Shown: in pieces, positions 24,778 to 34,791 of the stretch
How the letters are laid out: the number at the start of each line of letters is the position of its first letter
Position numbering within the stretch: the first letter of the stretch is position 1
DNA from: Oscillospiraceae bacterium
Lineage (GTDB): Bacteria > Bacillota > Clostridia > Oscillospirales > Acutalibacteraceae
Assembly: GCA_902780565.1 (NCBI GenBank)
Contig: CACZGD010000021.1
Coordinates: forward strand, 1 to 37,795
Direction of reading: 5' to 3'
DNA length: 37,795 bases
Translations under genes and position numbers: made by a program
Notes under the pieces: model-generated
Told to the model about the DNA's origin: nothing
What the model saw: only the letters and a program-made list of their open reading frames with translations
Database searches by the model: none

Positions 24778-26292
24778 ATGGGTATTCCGGAAAAAGCAAA
24801 GACCGCCCTGCACAAGATCACCAACAACCCCTCCTTCACCGTGAAGGAGCAGCTCGGCTACGCCGGCGGTATGTTCGGCAATGCCATGGGCCAGGACTGT
24901 GTTTACACCTACTCCGGCAAATTCAACCGGGACTTTCAGATGATCCCGCCCGAAAAGGAGAACCTGATCGAGACCGCGTCCTCCGCGCTGAGCTTTTTCG
25001 TGCCGCCAGTGGCGGGCGCGCTGCTGGACCGCCCGGTGCGGGAGGGCAAAAAGAGCGTGACCAAACGCATTTTGCAGATCGCGCCCCTGCCCTTCGCCGT
25101 GACGAGCCTGCTGCTGTTTATCGTGCCGTCCGGCTCCATCCTGTTCAACATGGTCTGGGCCTTCGTCCTCACGCTGCTGTTTGAGACCGTGGACACCTTT
25201 TTCGATATGTCCCTGTCCACGCTTTCGCTGCGCATGACCGCGAACCCGGATGACCGCAAGAACTTCTATACCATCTCAGCCCTCGCTTCCACCCTCGGTT
25301 CCATGCTGCCCGGCTGGATCCTGCCGATCGCGGTGAAGCAGTTCAAAGCGGCGGAGCAGAAGAAATGGGCGTATTTCTTTGTGGCGCTGGTGTTCTGCGT
25401 GCTGGGCGTCGGCACCATGATCGCCCCTTATTTCACCCTGAACGAAAAGGTCGGCGGCCTAAAGGTCCATGACGACGAAAAGATCCACTGGGACCGCAAC
25501 ACCCTGTCGGCGATCCTGCACAACAAGCCCTTCCTCATCATGATGGTTGCGACCGTGTTTGAGACCGTGCGGCAGGTGACATACGATCTGCTGCCGGACC
25601 TTTACAGCGAAACCTTCAACGATTACAGCATGAAGGCGGGCGTGGATATGATCAGCGGCATTCTCTCCTACGCCGGGCTGTTCTCCGTCCCCTTCGTCGG
25701 CAAAAAGATCGCCCCGCGCACCATGCTGCTGGGCGGGCACCTGTATTCCGCCGTGTTTTACGGCGCGGCGGCGCTGCTCGGCATCAACTTCAACCTTGAA
25801 CGCGTCAGAAAGCTGCGCTGGGTGACGGGCGTTCTGATCGGCTTTTCCGGCATGCCGAACTCCGGCATGGGCGCGGCGCGCAAGATCCTGCTTGCGGACT
25901 CCACCGATTATATGGAGTGGGATACCGAGAACCGCTTCGGCACGCCGGTGCGCTCCGACGGTATGCTGCTGGCCTTCCAGAGCATCATCGGCAGGCTGAA
26001 TTCCCTGCTGCGCATCAACATCAAAAATCTGTCCCTGGTCAGGATCGGCTACCAGAGCGGACAGCAGGATGAAAACGGGAAAGCGATCGACATCGTGCAG
26101 AGCGACCGGACGCTGAAGGGCATTTACTTCGTGGTCACCCTGTGCGGCGTGATCGGTAATCTGCTGCCAGCGATCGTGTACTTTTTCGATAATTTCCACG
26201 GAGACAAACGGAAGGCGATCATGCAGGCGCTTGCCGAGCGGCGCGAACGGGACGCGCAGCGCGCACAGGAAATGCAGAAACATGTCAGATAA
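24778..26292 (+). CDS. GPH-like MFS transporter
   Basis: 504 residues from the ATG at 24778 (AAAGGAG upstream). About 12 membrane segments are visible. VKEQLGYAGGMFGNAMGQD at the start and the DSTDYMEWDTENRFG segment near residue 390 follow the glycoside-pentoside-hexuronide symporter pattern. It differs clearly from the partial symporter at the left edge, with an unusual first half (VPPVAGALLDRPVREGKKS). The C-terminus is long and charged. It shares a transcript with the phosphoesterase. Substrate unknown, perhaps a phosphorylated or glycosylated compound. Confidence 0.82.
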   Translation: MGIPEKAKTALHKITNNPSFTVKEQLGYAGGMFGNAMGQDCVYTYSGKFNRDFQMIPPEKENLIETASSALSFFVPPVAGALLDRPVREGKKSVTKRILQIAPLPFAVTSLLLFIVPSGSILFNMVWAFVLTLLFETVDTFFDMSLSTLSLRMTANPDDRKNFYTISALASTLGSMLPGWILPIAVKQFKAAEQKKWAYFFVALVFCVLGVGTMIAPYFTLNEKVGGLKVHDDEKIHWDRNTLSAILHNKPFLIMMVATVFETVRQVTYDLLPDLYSETFNDYSMKAGVDMISGILSYAGLFSVPFVGKKIAPRTMLLGGHLYSAVFYGAAALLGINFNLERVRKLRWVTGVLIGFSGMPNSGMGAARKILLADSTDYMEWDTENRFGTPVRSDGMLLAFQSIIGRLNSLLRINIKNLSLVRIGYQSGQQDENGKAIDIVQSDRTLKGIYFVVTLCGVIGNLLPAIVYFFDNFHGDKRKAIMQALAERRERDAQRAQEMQKHVR

Positions 26293-26297
26293 TACAG

Positions 26298-26330
26298 TCG
26301 CCGCGACCGGACTGGCCGCGGCGATCTTTT
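26298..26330 (+). terminator. terminator after the transporter
   Basis: TCGCCGCG and CGCGGCGA enclose an 11-base loop and are followed by TCTTTT. It lies 6 bases after the stop. Confidence 0.72.
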
Positions 26331-26332
26331 AC

Positions 26333-26363
26333 AAAAAGGCGCCGCCCACATTCGGGCGACGCC
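26333..26363 (-). terminator. terminator of the minus-strand phosphoesterase unit
   Basis: On the minus strand GGCGTCGCCC and GGGCGGCGCC pair with one mismatch and are followed by five T. It lies 10 bases beyond the stop of the gene at 26373. Confidence 0.75.
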
Positions 26364-26372
26364 GGTTTTGTT

Positions 26373-27014
26373 TTACGCGTGTTTTCTCTTTTTGGAGATG
26401 ATCACGGCGATGCCGACCAGAACAAGCAGTCCCAGCGCAGGCAGACCGATATAACGAAGAACGTTTTCCATATGCCACGCGGTCATATCCAGCTCGTATA
26501 GCTGCGGCTTCACCAGACTCAGCGCGGAATCGGAAAAACCGTAGTCGGCGGACCTCTCCTGATAAAACTCGACGATTCTCTGATCGGTCAGCTTTACGAG
26601 CTTGCCCTCCAGATGGATCGTGCCGTTATCCGTCAGAAGCTGCTCCAGCAGGGATTTCAGCGGCGAGTCGGAAGCGGTCTGCAGGACCTCGATATCCGAA
26701 GTCGCGCCTGCCTTGACGACGATCGCGTCGCGGTTTTTCAGGATCACGTAATAATAGCCGTCCTTGGTGGTCGGGACGCCATCCGTCGTATAATTCATCG
26801 TTGCGAACCGGGACAGCACGACCGCTCCGTCAATGCTGACGAATTTGCCCTCGGGGTACCCTGCCCCCGCGTCAAGGATCGTATACAGGTCCTCCGTTTT
26901 GCCTTTGGTCAGGAACTCCGGGTGGTCGTGGATCTGCTTGGTGACAAGGACCGTGATCAGCACCGCCACAACGGTGAGCAGGATCCTGACCGCAAACGCC
27001 ATTCCTTTTTTCAT
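26373..27014 (-). CDS. two-helix membrane protein, unknown
   Basis: 213 residues. An N-terminal helix (FAVRILLTVVAVLITVLVTK), an extracytoplasmic domain of about 150 residues with GKFVSIDGAVVLSRFAT and YYYVILKNRDAIVVKAG (small beta-barrel look), a C-terminal helix (YIGLPALGLLVLVGIAVIIS) and a basic KKRKHA end. AGGAGGA precedes the ATG. It follows the secreted phosphoesterase by 39 bases on the same strand, so they are probably co-transcribed. I cannot name the family. Confidence 0.75.
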   Translation of the reverse strand: MKKGMAFAVRILLTVVAVLITVLVTKQIHDHPEFLTKGKTEDLYTILDAGAGYPEGKFVSIDGAVVLSRFATMNYTTDGVPTTKDGYYYVILKNRDAIVVKAGATSDIEVLQTASDSPLKSLLEQLLTDNGTIHLEGKLVKLTDQRIVEFYQERSADYGFSDSALSLVKPQLYELDMTAWHMENVLRYIGLPALGLLVLVGIAVIISKKRKHA

Positions 27015-27053
27015 GCTTTTATTCCTCCTGCATCAAAGTGTTCTCCCGCAAGC

Positions 27054-28253
27054 TTACCGGAACAGATAGATCAGCGCCGAGATCATGGAGCGGAACAGAC
27101 TGAGGATCCTGCGCAGCAGCGCCAGGACGCCGGTATCCGTATGATAGGGCTTTTCCTCGTACTTCGTCACCTTCGCGGTGCCGAGGCGCGCGCTGCCGGA
27201 ATACTGATAGGTCTCGTTCGTATAGCTCCGGGGATCGTTTTCGTTGACGGTCAGCACGCGGAAGCCGTAAGGGCCGATTTTTGCCATCTCGCAGCCGTAG
27301 GTGAAGCCGAGCTCAACGCCCTCCACCTTGCCGGAGAAGCCTTCCACGTGCATATGCCCGAAGAAAGCGCCCATCACGTCCCCTGCCGCGACCCAGCGAT
27401 CGAACTGATAGGTCCGCTGCCCGGGCTCGTAGCTGAAGAAGTTATAGCCGGACGCGACGCTGCGGTCCAGCCGGACGTAGCCGTCCTCGCTCTTTTTCGC
27501 GCCCTCGTCCGTCGCTTTGCAGGGCACGAACAGGTTGCCGATATCCGCCGTGTGGATATGCTGGAAGGAAAATGCCGGAACCGGGGTCCCGCCGTTTGAA
27601 GCGGTAATCGCGGCGGCGGTATCATAATACCAGTCCGCCTGTTCGTCCGTCACCCCATGCAGGCGGGTATCCATCAGCCAGACGGTGAGCGCATCGGCGC
27701 CGTCGCCGCCCTTCACGCTGAGGTGATAGTCGATCGCGTCCGCTTCGTCCGGGCTCTCGTCGAAAAACAGGCAATGCGGATAGGCGGAGAGAATCTCGAT
27801 CCATTCGGCGCTTGAAAGCCCCACCTTGCGGTCGTTGTCGCCAAGGGCGATCGCATACGGCACGCCGTATTGTTCCAACACGCCGAAAATCGAAGAAACG
27901 GCAGACTCCACGTTTTCGCGGGTGCGGTCGTAATCAAGATTTCCCTTGAGGTCATAGACGTTCACGCCCTCCTTGCCCGGCTGATCGTCGGACGCGCGGT
28001 CGCCGACGCGCCGGTCCTCCACAAGGTCGCCGTTGATCACGATGAGATCGGGGTCGGCCGTCTCCACAGCAAGGGCAAGGAGCTTCAGCATATCGGGCGC
28101 GGGATGCGCGTCGTCCTGCGTATCGCTGAGGTTCAGGATCGTGAACGTGCCGTCCGCGCGGAAACACAGGTCCCCGGCAGGCTCCGCGAACGCGGTCGGC
28201 AGCGAGAGCAACAGCAGCAGCGCGCTTAAGAAAATACAAAGGGGCTTTTTCAC
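27054..28253 (-). CDS. secreted Dcr2-like metallophosphoesterase with altered motifs
   Basis: 399 residues from GTG at 28253 behind AAGGAGGG. It has a clear signal peptide (KPLCIFLSALLLLLSLPTAF, cleavage after AFA). The pattern LNLSDTQ, NGDLVEDR, ALGDNDRK, FQHIHTADIG, GHMHVEGFSG and FTYGCEMAKIGPYGFRV follows the Dcr2/Siz1-like phosphoesterases. Two ligand motifs differ from the usual: DxH is D-T-Q and GNHD is GDND, so the metal site is changed. A C-terminal amphipathic stretch (LALLRRILSLFRSMISALIY) may hold it to the membrane. It heads a two-gene unit. Substrate unknown. Confidence 0.83.
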   Translation of the reverse strand: MKKPLCIFLSALLLLLSLPTAFAEPAGDLCFRADGTFTILNLSDTQDDAHPAPDMLKLLALAVETADPDLIVINGDLVEDRRVGDRASDDQPGKEGVNVYDLKGNLDYDRTRENVESAVSSIFGVLEQYGVPYAIALGDNDRKVGLSSAEWIEILSAYPHCLFFDESPDEADAIDYHLSVKGGDGADALTVWLMDTRLHGVTDEQADWYYDTAAAITASNGGTPVPAFSFQHIHTADIGNLFVPCKATDEGAKKSEDGYVRLDRSVASGYNFFSYEPGQRTYQFDRWVAAGDVMGAFFGHMHVEGFSGKVEGVELGFTYGCEMAKIGPYGFRVLTVNENDPRSYTNETYQYSGSARLGTAKVTKYEEKPYHTDTGVLALLRRILSLFRSMISALIYLFR

Positions 28254-28284
28254 GGAAATCCCTCCTTTTCGTTTTTACCGCTTC

Positions 28285-28313
28285 AGTATACCATGAACCT
28301 TTCCTTTTGTAAA
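28285..28313 (-). promoter_or_regulatory. sigma-A promoter of the secreted phosphoesterase
   Basis: Minus strand: TTTACA (28313-28308), a 17-base spacer, TATACT (28290-28285). It diverges from the promoter at 28336; the two -35 boxes are 22 bases apart, so the genes may share a regulator. Confidence 0.82.
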
Positions 28314-28335
28314 GAGTGAAACATTCCTTTTCGCA

Positions 28336-28364
28336 TTGACAGGCTCGCGCGTTTGGGCTATACT
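28336..28364 (+). promoter_or_regulatory. sigma-A promoter of the beta-propeller-like gene
   Basis: Perfect TTGACA at 28336-28341, a 17-base spacer, TATACT at 28359-28364. Confidence 0.88.
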
Positions 28365-28410
28365 GGAATCGGATATCTCTGTTCAGGACCGAAAAAAGGA
28401 GCTGATCCAC

Positions 28411-29439
28411 GTGAAAAAGAACCGCAGGACCGAAAAACGCAGCGGCAGAATCCTCAAGCGCGTGCTGCTCGCGCTGGTCGCGCTCGTCGCCGTTTACGTT
28501 GCCCTGTGTCTGTTTCCGGGGCAGCTGTTCTACCCCGCGTTTTACCGCAGCGCATCGTTCGGACCTGCTTTCGCAGACCGGGCGGAGGGCTTTGTGCCGC
28601 AGGGCGTAACGAAAACGGCCTCCGGCGAAACGCTGGTATGCGGGTATATGAACGGGAAAGGCGCCTCACGGCTTTACGTCTACGCTCCCGACGGGCGGCA
28701 GAAAACGATTCTGCTGCGGACCGAGACCGGCGAGGACTATACCGGTCACGCGGGCGGCGTGACCGCCGCCGGGGACTGGATCTATATCTCGAACGCCCAC
28801 AAGCTCTTTGTGCTGCCGCTTTCCGACGTGCTGGCCGCGCCGGACGGCGGGACCTTGGCGTTTTGCGGTCACGTGGACGTGCCGGTCAACGCCTCCTATT
28901 GCTCCTCCACAGACGGAATGCTCTACGTCGGGGAATACCACGACGTGGGCTATGAGACGGACGAGCGGCACCGAACGGAAACCGGGACCGGGGTCTATCA
29001 GGCGCTCACGCTCGGGTACAGACTGGACCAAAACGGGGCGTTCGGCCTTGCAGAGCCCGCCCTGCCCGTGATCGCCTATGCAACGCCGGACGCCGCGCAG
29101 GGCTTCGCCGTGCTGCCGGAAGGCAGGGTCGCGGTCTCCTGCTCGCACGGCTTCCGGACCTCTCACCTCTTTGTTTATGACGGCGGCGACCCCGAGGGCA
29201 GCATAGATCTTTCGGAAGAACTCGACAGAGCCGTCCCGGGAGAGGGGACACTCCCGCTGGTCCTGCTGGACGGCGCGCGGCTGAGACTTGATCTGGAAAT
29301 GCCTCGCATGAGCGAAGACCTTGACCTGCGTGACGGGAAGCTCCTGATTTGCTTTGAAGCCGGAGCGAAGAAATTCGGCGCGGGCCTTCTGCCGCTTTCC
29401 GTCAGGCGGATCGCGGTCATCGAAGCAGACACGCTTTGA
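28411..29439 (+). CDS. membrane-anchored protein, probable beta-propeller
   Basis: 342 residues from GTG at 28411, with AAAAGGAG 8 bases upstream; the frame before it runs through the promoter. A basic N-terminus and one helix (VLLALVALVAVYVALCLFPG) anchor it outside the cell. The rest shows repeated strands of the kind (G)DWIYISNAHKLFVLPL, GMLYVGEYHDVGY and GFAVLPEGRVAVSCS, suggesting a propeller fold like that of the DUF6454/strictosidine-synthase-like group. It stands alone between its promoter and a terminator. Function unknown. Confidence 0.72.
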   Translation: MKKNRRTEKRSGRILKRVLLALVALVAVYVALCLFPGQLFYPAFYRSASFGPAFADRAEGFVPQGVTKTASGETLVCGYMNGKGASRLYVYAPDGRQKTILLRTETGEDYTGHAGGVTAAGDWIYISNAHKLFVLPLSDVLAAPDGGTLAFCGHVDVPVNASYCSSTDGMLYVGEYHDVGYETDERHRTETGTGVYQALTLGYRLDQNGAFGLAEPALPVIAYATPDAAQGFAVLPEGRVAVSCSHGFRTSHLFVYDGGDPEGSIDLSEELDRAVPGEGTLPLVLLDGARLRLDLEMPRMSEDLDLRDGKLLICFEAGAKKFGAGLLPLSVRRIAVIEADTL

Positions 29440-29449
29440 CGCAGACAAA

Positions 29450-29487
29450 AAACAGCCGTTTCCCAAGGACAAAGGAAACGGCTGTTT
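29450..29487. terminator. bidirectional terminator
   Basis: Perfect 14-base arms AAACAGCCGTTTCC and GGAAACGGCTGTTT around a 10-base loop, between convergent genes; A-rich on the left and TTTATT on the right. Confidence 0.85.
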
Positions 29488-29503
29488 ATTACCATGAATA
29501 GGA

Positions 29504-29668
29504 TCAAAGCCCGAACAGGCTCAGAAGCCAGGCAATCAGACCTTTTTCACCACGAAGAATTCTGTCTCTCAGATCATCGACCTCTTTATCAGACAGCTTC
29601 CATTTAATCTGAAGCGCTTCAAGAAGCTCTTCCAACTTGCGAAAATTCGGCGTATAATCTTTCAGCAT
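29504..29668 (-). CDS. 54-residue protein, unknown
   Basis: From the ATG at 29668 with AGAGGGG upstream. The sequence begins MLKDYTPNFRKLEELLEAL, continues with a charged helical part (LSDKEVDDLRDRILRGEK) and ends in a short hydrophobic stretch (GLIAWLLSLFGL). It has a strong promoter of its own and shares a terminator, which supports a real gene. The tail could bind a membrane. Too short for a family call. Confidence 0.72.
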   Translation of the reverse strand: MLKDYTPNFRKLEELLEALQIKWKLSDKEVDDLRDRILRGEKGLIAWLLSLFGL

Positions 29669-29698
29669 CTGGGATCCCCTCTCTAATTTGTTTAATAT

Positions 29699-29727
29699 AT
29701 TATACCATCGGTTTTCAGAAATGTAAA
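29699..29727 (-). promoter_or_regulatory. strong sigma-A promoter of the 54-residue gene
   Basis: Minus strand: TTTACA (29727-29722), a 17-base spacer, TATAAT (29704-29699). The start codon is 31 bases downstream of the -10. Confidence 0.87.
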
Positions 29728-29875
29728 TAGTTTTTTGCTGTGTTTTTATAAAAAAATGGACAATTTGCCAAAAACGCATATCAGCCTTTTCCGGGACATG
29801 GACAGAGGGAACCGAAAATCACGCGTTTTGATGGATCTTATCACGAATCCGAATCAAAACCGGGCGGATTGGGGC

Positions 29876-29904
29876 TTGCAATCCTTTTTCGATGCGTTTA
29901 TAAT
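29876..29904 (+). promoter_or_regulatory. sigma-A promoter of the pyrG leader
   Basis: TTGCAA at 29876-29881, a 17-base spacer, TATAAT at 29899-29904. The expected start near 29911 (ACCATA) lacks the GGG start of Bacillus pyrG, so reiterative G addition is unlikely here. Confidence 0.85.
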
Positions 29905-29942
29905 GACACCATATTGTTTTTCGCAGAAAAACCGGAGGGCAT

Positions 29943-29998
29943 ATGAAACGATTGACGAGCATAGTCGACCCGCATCCATATACTGAAAACGTCGCGCC

Positions 29999-30002
<4 letters not shown>
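29943..30002 (+). CDS. pyrG leader peptide, 19 residues
   Basis: MKRLTSIVDPHPYTENVAP and a stop. CGGAGGG lies 6-8 bases before the ATG, a full-strength ribosome site. The stop codon (30000-30002) forms part of the left arm of the terminator at 29999-30035, so a ribosome finishing the peptide would cover that arm. The peptide has no run of one amino acid. Translation is inferred. Confidence 0.6.
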
Positions 30003-31682
<1,680 letters not shown>

Positions 31683-31690
31683 CCGATCGT

Positions 31691-32527
31691 TTATCTCAGC
31701 GCGTCGATGACTTTCAGAAGCTCCCTGTGCGCCTTGACGTCGTGCACGCGGAGGATATCCGCTCCGTGCAGCGCAGCGAACAGATCCGCCGCCAGCGTGC
31801 CGGACAGCCGGTCGGCGGGGTCCGCCGCCCCGGTGAGCGCCCCGATGAAGCGCTTGCGCGACAGGGCGCAGAGCAAAGCCGCGCCTTCCGTTCGCAGCAG
31901 AGAGAAATTCTTAAGCAATTCGGTATTCTGCTCTGCCGTTTTTGCGAACCCGAAGCCCGGATCAAAGCAAAGCTGCTCGGGTGAAAGCCCCGATTGCGTC
32001 AATAACCGACGCATTTCGTCAAAGAATCCCTGCACGTGGTTCACGACGCCGCCGGGGTAAGACAGCACGTCCGCCGTTTTGCTGCCTGGCTCCCCCGCGT
32101 GCATCACGATATAGCCCGCCCCATAGCGGCGGACCAACGCCGCAAGCTCCGGCTGAAACACGCCCGACACGTCGTTGACGATCGCGGCGCCGGACGCCAG
32201 CGCGAAGGCGGCGACGGCAGGCCGAAAGGTATCCACCGAAACCGGCGCATGGACGGCTTTCACCAGCCGCGGCAGCGCGTCGCTGAGGCGGGCAAGCTCC
32301 GTCTCTTCATCCGCCACGTCCCCGCCGGGGCGCGTGGAGACCGCGCCGACGTCCAGAATATCCGCGCCCTCCGCCTCCATTTGCAGCGCGCGGTCCAGAA
32401 CGGCGCCGCCGTCCACCCGGCTGCCCGCGAAAAAGGAATCGGGCGTGAGGTTCAGAATCCCCATCAGCCAGGTTTTATTTCCGAGCGGCAGGCTGCCGCC
32501 CGCGAATTGAAAGCTTCTCATACGCAT
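31691..32527 (-). CDS. folP: dihydropteroate synthase
   Basis: 278 residues from the ATG at 32527; GTG at 32530 and ATG at 32521 are alternatives. It condenses 6-hydroxymethyl-dihydropterin diphosphate with p-aminobenzoate in folate synthesis and is the sulfonamide target. Motifs: MGILNLTPDSF, DVGAVSTRPGG (usually GGES), NDVSG, DPGFGFAKT, SRKRFIG and RVHDV. No ribosome site is present: the promoter -10 ends 11 bases before the ATG, so the mRNA appears almost leaderless. It stands alone, without other folate genes nearby. Confidence 0.92.
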   Translation of the reverse strand: MRMRSFQFAGGSLPLGNKTWLMGILNLTPDSFFAGSRVDGGAVLDRALQMEAEGADILDVGAVSTRPGGDVADEETELARLSDALPRLVKAVHAPVSVDTFRPAVAAFALASGAAIVNDVSGVFQPELAALVRRYGAGYIVMHAGEPGSKTADVLSYPGGVVNHVQGFFDEMRRLLTQSGLSPEQLCFDPGFGFAKTAEQNTELLKNFSLLRTEGAALLCALSRKRFIGALTGAADPADRLSGTLAADLFAALHGADILRVHDVKAHRELLKVIDALR

Positions 32528-32538
32528 CACCGTATTAT

Positions 32539-32566
32539 ATTATACGGCATTTTCGGAAATTTGCAA
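32539..32566 (-). promoter_or_regulatory. folP promoter, near-leaderless
   Basis: Minus strand: TTGCAA (32566-32561), a 16-base spacer, TATAAT (32544-32539), embedded in the palindrome CCGTATAATATAATACGG. A transcript start near 32532 puts the start codon within about 2-11 bases of the 5' end. Confidence 0.72.
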
Positions 32567-32584
32567 GCGAGTCGAAGAAAACGA

Positions 32585-32613
32585 TTGATTTTTTTCCGCA
32601 GTTCAGTTAAAAT
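32585..32613 (+). promoter_or_regulatory. sigma-A promoter of the ACT/UPF0210 unit
   Basis: TTGATT at 32585-32590, a 17-base spacer, TAAAAT at 32608-32613, followed by AAAGGAG before the start. Confidence 0.83.
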
Positions 32614-32641
32614 AGGGCTATTAAGACAAAGGAGTTCGACT

Positions 32642-32911
32642 ATGAAAGCTGTCATTTGCGTTACGGGTAAGGACACCAAGGGCATCATTGCCGCCGTCTC
32701 CGCCTACTGCGCCGAAAACGGGGCGAATATCATCGATATCACGCAGAGCGTTCTGCAGGAATACTTCGCCATGATCATGCTCGCCGAGATCGACGAGCTG
32801 ACGGTCCATTTCTCCGCGTTTGTGGACGGGCTGACCGCCCTCGGCAAGGAGCGGGGACTTGTGATCACCGTCATGCACGAGGATATTTTCAACACCATGC
32901 ATCACGTGTGA
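32642..32911 (+). CDS. ACT-domain protein, UPF0237 family
   Basis: 89 residues: a single ACT domain (KAVICVTGKDTKGIIAAVSA ... GANIIDITQSVLQEYF). ACT domains bind amino acids or similar small ligands; UPF0237 proteins are encoded with UPF0210 across Firmicutes and archaea. AAAGGAG precedes the ATG, and the UPF0210 gene starts 9 bases after the stop. The ligand is unknown. It probably acts as the ligand-binding partner of the next protein. Confidence 0.92.
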   Translation: MKAVICVTGKDTKGIIAAVSAYCAENGANIIDITQSVLQEYFAMIMLAEIDELTVHFSAFVDGLTALGKERGLVITVMHEDIFNTMHHV

Positions 32912-32920
32912 GGACCGACT

Positions 32921-34279
32921 ATGTTAAATACGGCTGATATTCTGGAAACCATCCAGATGATCCGTGAGGAGAATCTGGATATCCGCACCGTCACAATGGG
33001 CATCTCCCTGTGGGACTGCGTCAGCGACGACGAAAAACGACTTTGCGACAAGGTCTACGACAAGATCACGCGCGCTGCCGCGCGGCTCGTGCCCGTGGCG
33101 GAGGACATTGAGAAAAAATACGGCGTGCCGATCGTCAACAAGCGCGTCTCCGTGACCCCGATCTCGCTGATCGGCGGCGCCTTCGGCCCCGAGACCTACG
33201 TGAAGCTCGCCGAAACGCTGGACCGCGCTGCTAAAGACCTTGGCATCAATTTCATCGGCGGCTTTTCCGCCATGGTCGAAAAAGGATTCACAAACGGCGC
33301 CTCCGCCCTGATAGCGGCGATCCCCGAGGCGCTTGCCGCCACCGAGCGCGTGTGCTCCGGCGTGAACGTCGCCTCCAGCAAGGCGGGAATCAACATGGAC
33401 GCGATCCGCCTGATGGGCAGCACCGTGAAGCAGACCGCCCGCCTGACCGCCGCGCGCGATTCCATCGGCTGCGCCAAGCTCGTTGTGTTCGGCAACGCGC
33501 CGCAGGACAATCCCTTTATGGCGGGCGCCTTCCACGGCGTCGGCGAAAACGAGTGCGCGATCAACGTAGGCGTTTCCGGCCCCGGGGTCATGGCAAGCGC
33601 CATTCGCAGAGCCGGGGACTGCGACCTCTCCGCCCTTGCGGATGTGATCAAAAAGACAGCGTTCAAAATCACCCGCGTGGGCCAGCTTGTGGCAGGGGAA
33701 GCCGCAAAGGCGCTGAACGTCCCCTTCGGGATCATCGACCTCTCTCTCGCCCCCACGCCCGCGATCGGCGATTCCGTGGCGCGGATCCTGGAGGAGATGG
33801 GACTTGAGACCTGCGGCGGTTGGGGCACCACGGCGGCGCTTTCCATGCTCAACGACGCGGTCAAAAAAGGCGGCGTGATGGCGTCCTCCCACGTCGGCGG
33901 CCTCTCCGGCGCGTTCATTCCGGTGAGTGAGGACGAAGGCATGATCCATGCCGCGGCAAGCGGCGTGCTGACGCTGCAAAAGCTTGAGGCCATGACCGCC
34001 GTCTGCTCTGTGGGACTCGACATGATCGCGATCCCGGGCGACACGGACGAGAACGTGATCGCCGGCATTATCGCGGATGAGATCGCCATCGGCGTGCAGA
34101 ACACGAAGACCACCGCCGTCCGCCTGATCCCTGTGCAGGGGAAAGGCCCCGGCGATTCGGCTGTGTTCGGCGGGCTCCTCGGCTACGCGCCCATCATGCC
34201 GGTAAGCACGTCCTCCCCCGCGCGCTTCATCGCCCGCGGCGGCAGGATCCCCGCGCCGATCCATTCCCTGAAAAACTGA
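32921..34279 (+). CDS. UPF0210 (PFL family) protein
   Basis: 452 residues, full family length. It begins [20 protein letters not shown] and carries the conserved blocks [39 protein letters not shown] and [13 protein letters not shown]-like [13 protein letters not shown]. The family has the fold of anaerobic ribonucleotide reductase/pyruvate formate-lyase barrels but no known reaction. It is co-transcribed with the ACT protein and followed by a terminator. Confidence 0.94.
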   Translation: MLNTADILETIQMIREENLDIRTVTMGISLWDCVSDDEKRLCDKVYDKITRAAARLVPVAEDIEKKYGVPIVNKRVSVTPISLIGGAFGPETYVKLAETLDRAAKDLGINFIGGFSAMVEKGFTNGASALIAAIPEALAATERVCSGVNVASSKAGINMDAIRLMGSTVKQTARLTAARDSIGCAKLVVFGNAPQDNPFMAGAFHGVGENECAINVGVSGPGVMASAIRRAGDCDLSALADVIKKTAFKITRVGQLVAGEAAKALNVPFGIIDLSLAPTPAIGDSVARILEEMGLETCGGWGTTAALSMLNDAVKKGGVMASSHVGGLSGAFIPVSEDEGMIHAAASGVLTLQKLEAMTAVCSVGLDMIAIPGDTDENVIAGIIADEIAIGVQNTKTTAVRLIPVQGKGPGDSAVFGGLLGYAPIMPVSTSSPARFIARGGRIPAPIHSLKN

Positions 34280-34291
34280 ACCGGCTTCGCA

Positions 34292-34320
34292 AAAGGAACC
34301 GCACGCTCGGTTCCTTTTTC
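34292..34320 (+). terminator. terminator of the ACT/UPF0210 unit
   Basis: AAAGGAACCG and CGGTTCCTTT around a 6-base loop, running into TTTTTC. It lies 12 bases after the stop. Confidence 0.87.
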
Positions 34321-34389
34321 TGTTTTCGGGAATAATTGCGCCATAACAGGGCACCCTATCGGTATCAAACAAAAACGGAGGGCGCCCTT

Positions 34390-34776
34390 ATGACGTTTCA
34401 GGAAGCATTCAACGCACTGAAAAACACCTATGCCGAAACAACCGCCTTTGACGAGGTGCCGGACGATTTTGCCGCGGAGATCACGCTGACGGACCCCGAC
34501 TGCGGCGGGACCTTTTATATGGTCAAGAAAGACGGACAGCTTGAGATTGAGCCCTATGACTACAAGGACCACACGGTGAAGCTGACGCTGGACAGTCGCC
34601 TGCTGAAGGATATCCTGACCAACAAAGAAAGCGCCGTGGCAGCCTTCATGGACGGCAGACTCGACGCCGAAGGCGACGTGACGCAGGCGCTTGCGCTGGT
34701 AAATGCCTTGAAAAACCAAAAGCGAAAAGACGCCGCGGAGGATCGGACGAAAAAAGAAAAGCGTGCTCGGGAATGA
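34390..34776 (+). CDS. SCP2-like sterol/lipid-binding domain protein
   Basis: 128 residues from the ATG at 34390 (CGGAGG upstream). The SCP2 pattern runs over the length: MTFQEAFNALKNTY, ADITL-like AAEITLTDPDCGGTFYMVKK, VKLTLDSRLLKDILTNKESA and AAFMDGRLDAEGDVTQAL. SCP2 folds hold lipids or acyl chains in a hydrophobic tunnel. The tail is lysine-rich. No promoter is obvious. The bacterial ligand is unknown. Confidence 0.85.
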   Translation: MTFQEAFNALKNTYAETTAFDEVPDDFAAEITLTDPDCGGTFYMVKKDGQLEIEPYDYKDHTVKLTLDSRLLKDILTNKESAVAAFMDGRLDAEGDVTQALALVNALKNQKRKDAAEDRTKKEKRARE

Positions 34777-34786
34777 ACACGCTTTT
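34757..34786. terminator. bidirectional terminator overlapping the SCP2-like stop
   Basis: AAAAGCGTG and CACGCTTTT enclose a 12-base loop that contains the TGA at 34774-34776. Seven T follow on the plus strand; on the minus strand TTTTCTTTTTT serves ruvX. Confidence 0.85.
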
Positions 34787-34791
34787 TTTGT

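Noticed and set aside
29911-29925. Bacillus-type reiterative transcription control at pyrG
   Set aside because: The predicted transcript start is not GGG, so CTP-sensitive G addition is not supported; the leader-peptide reading fits better.
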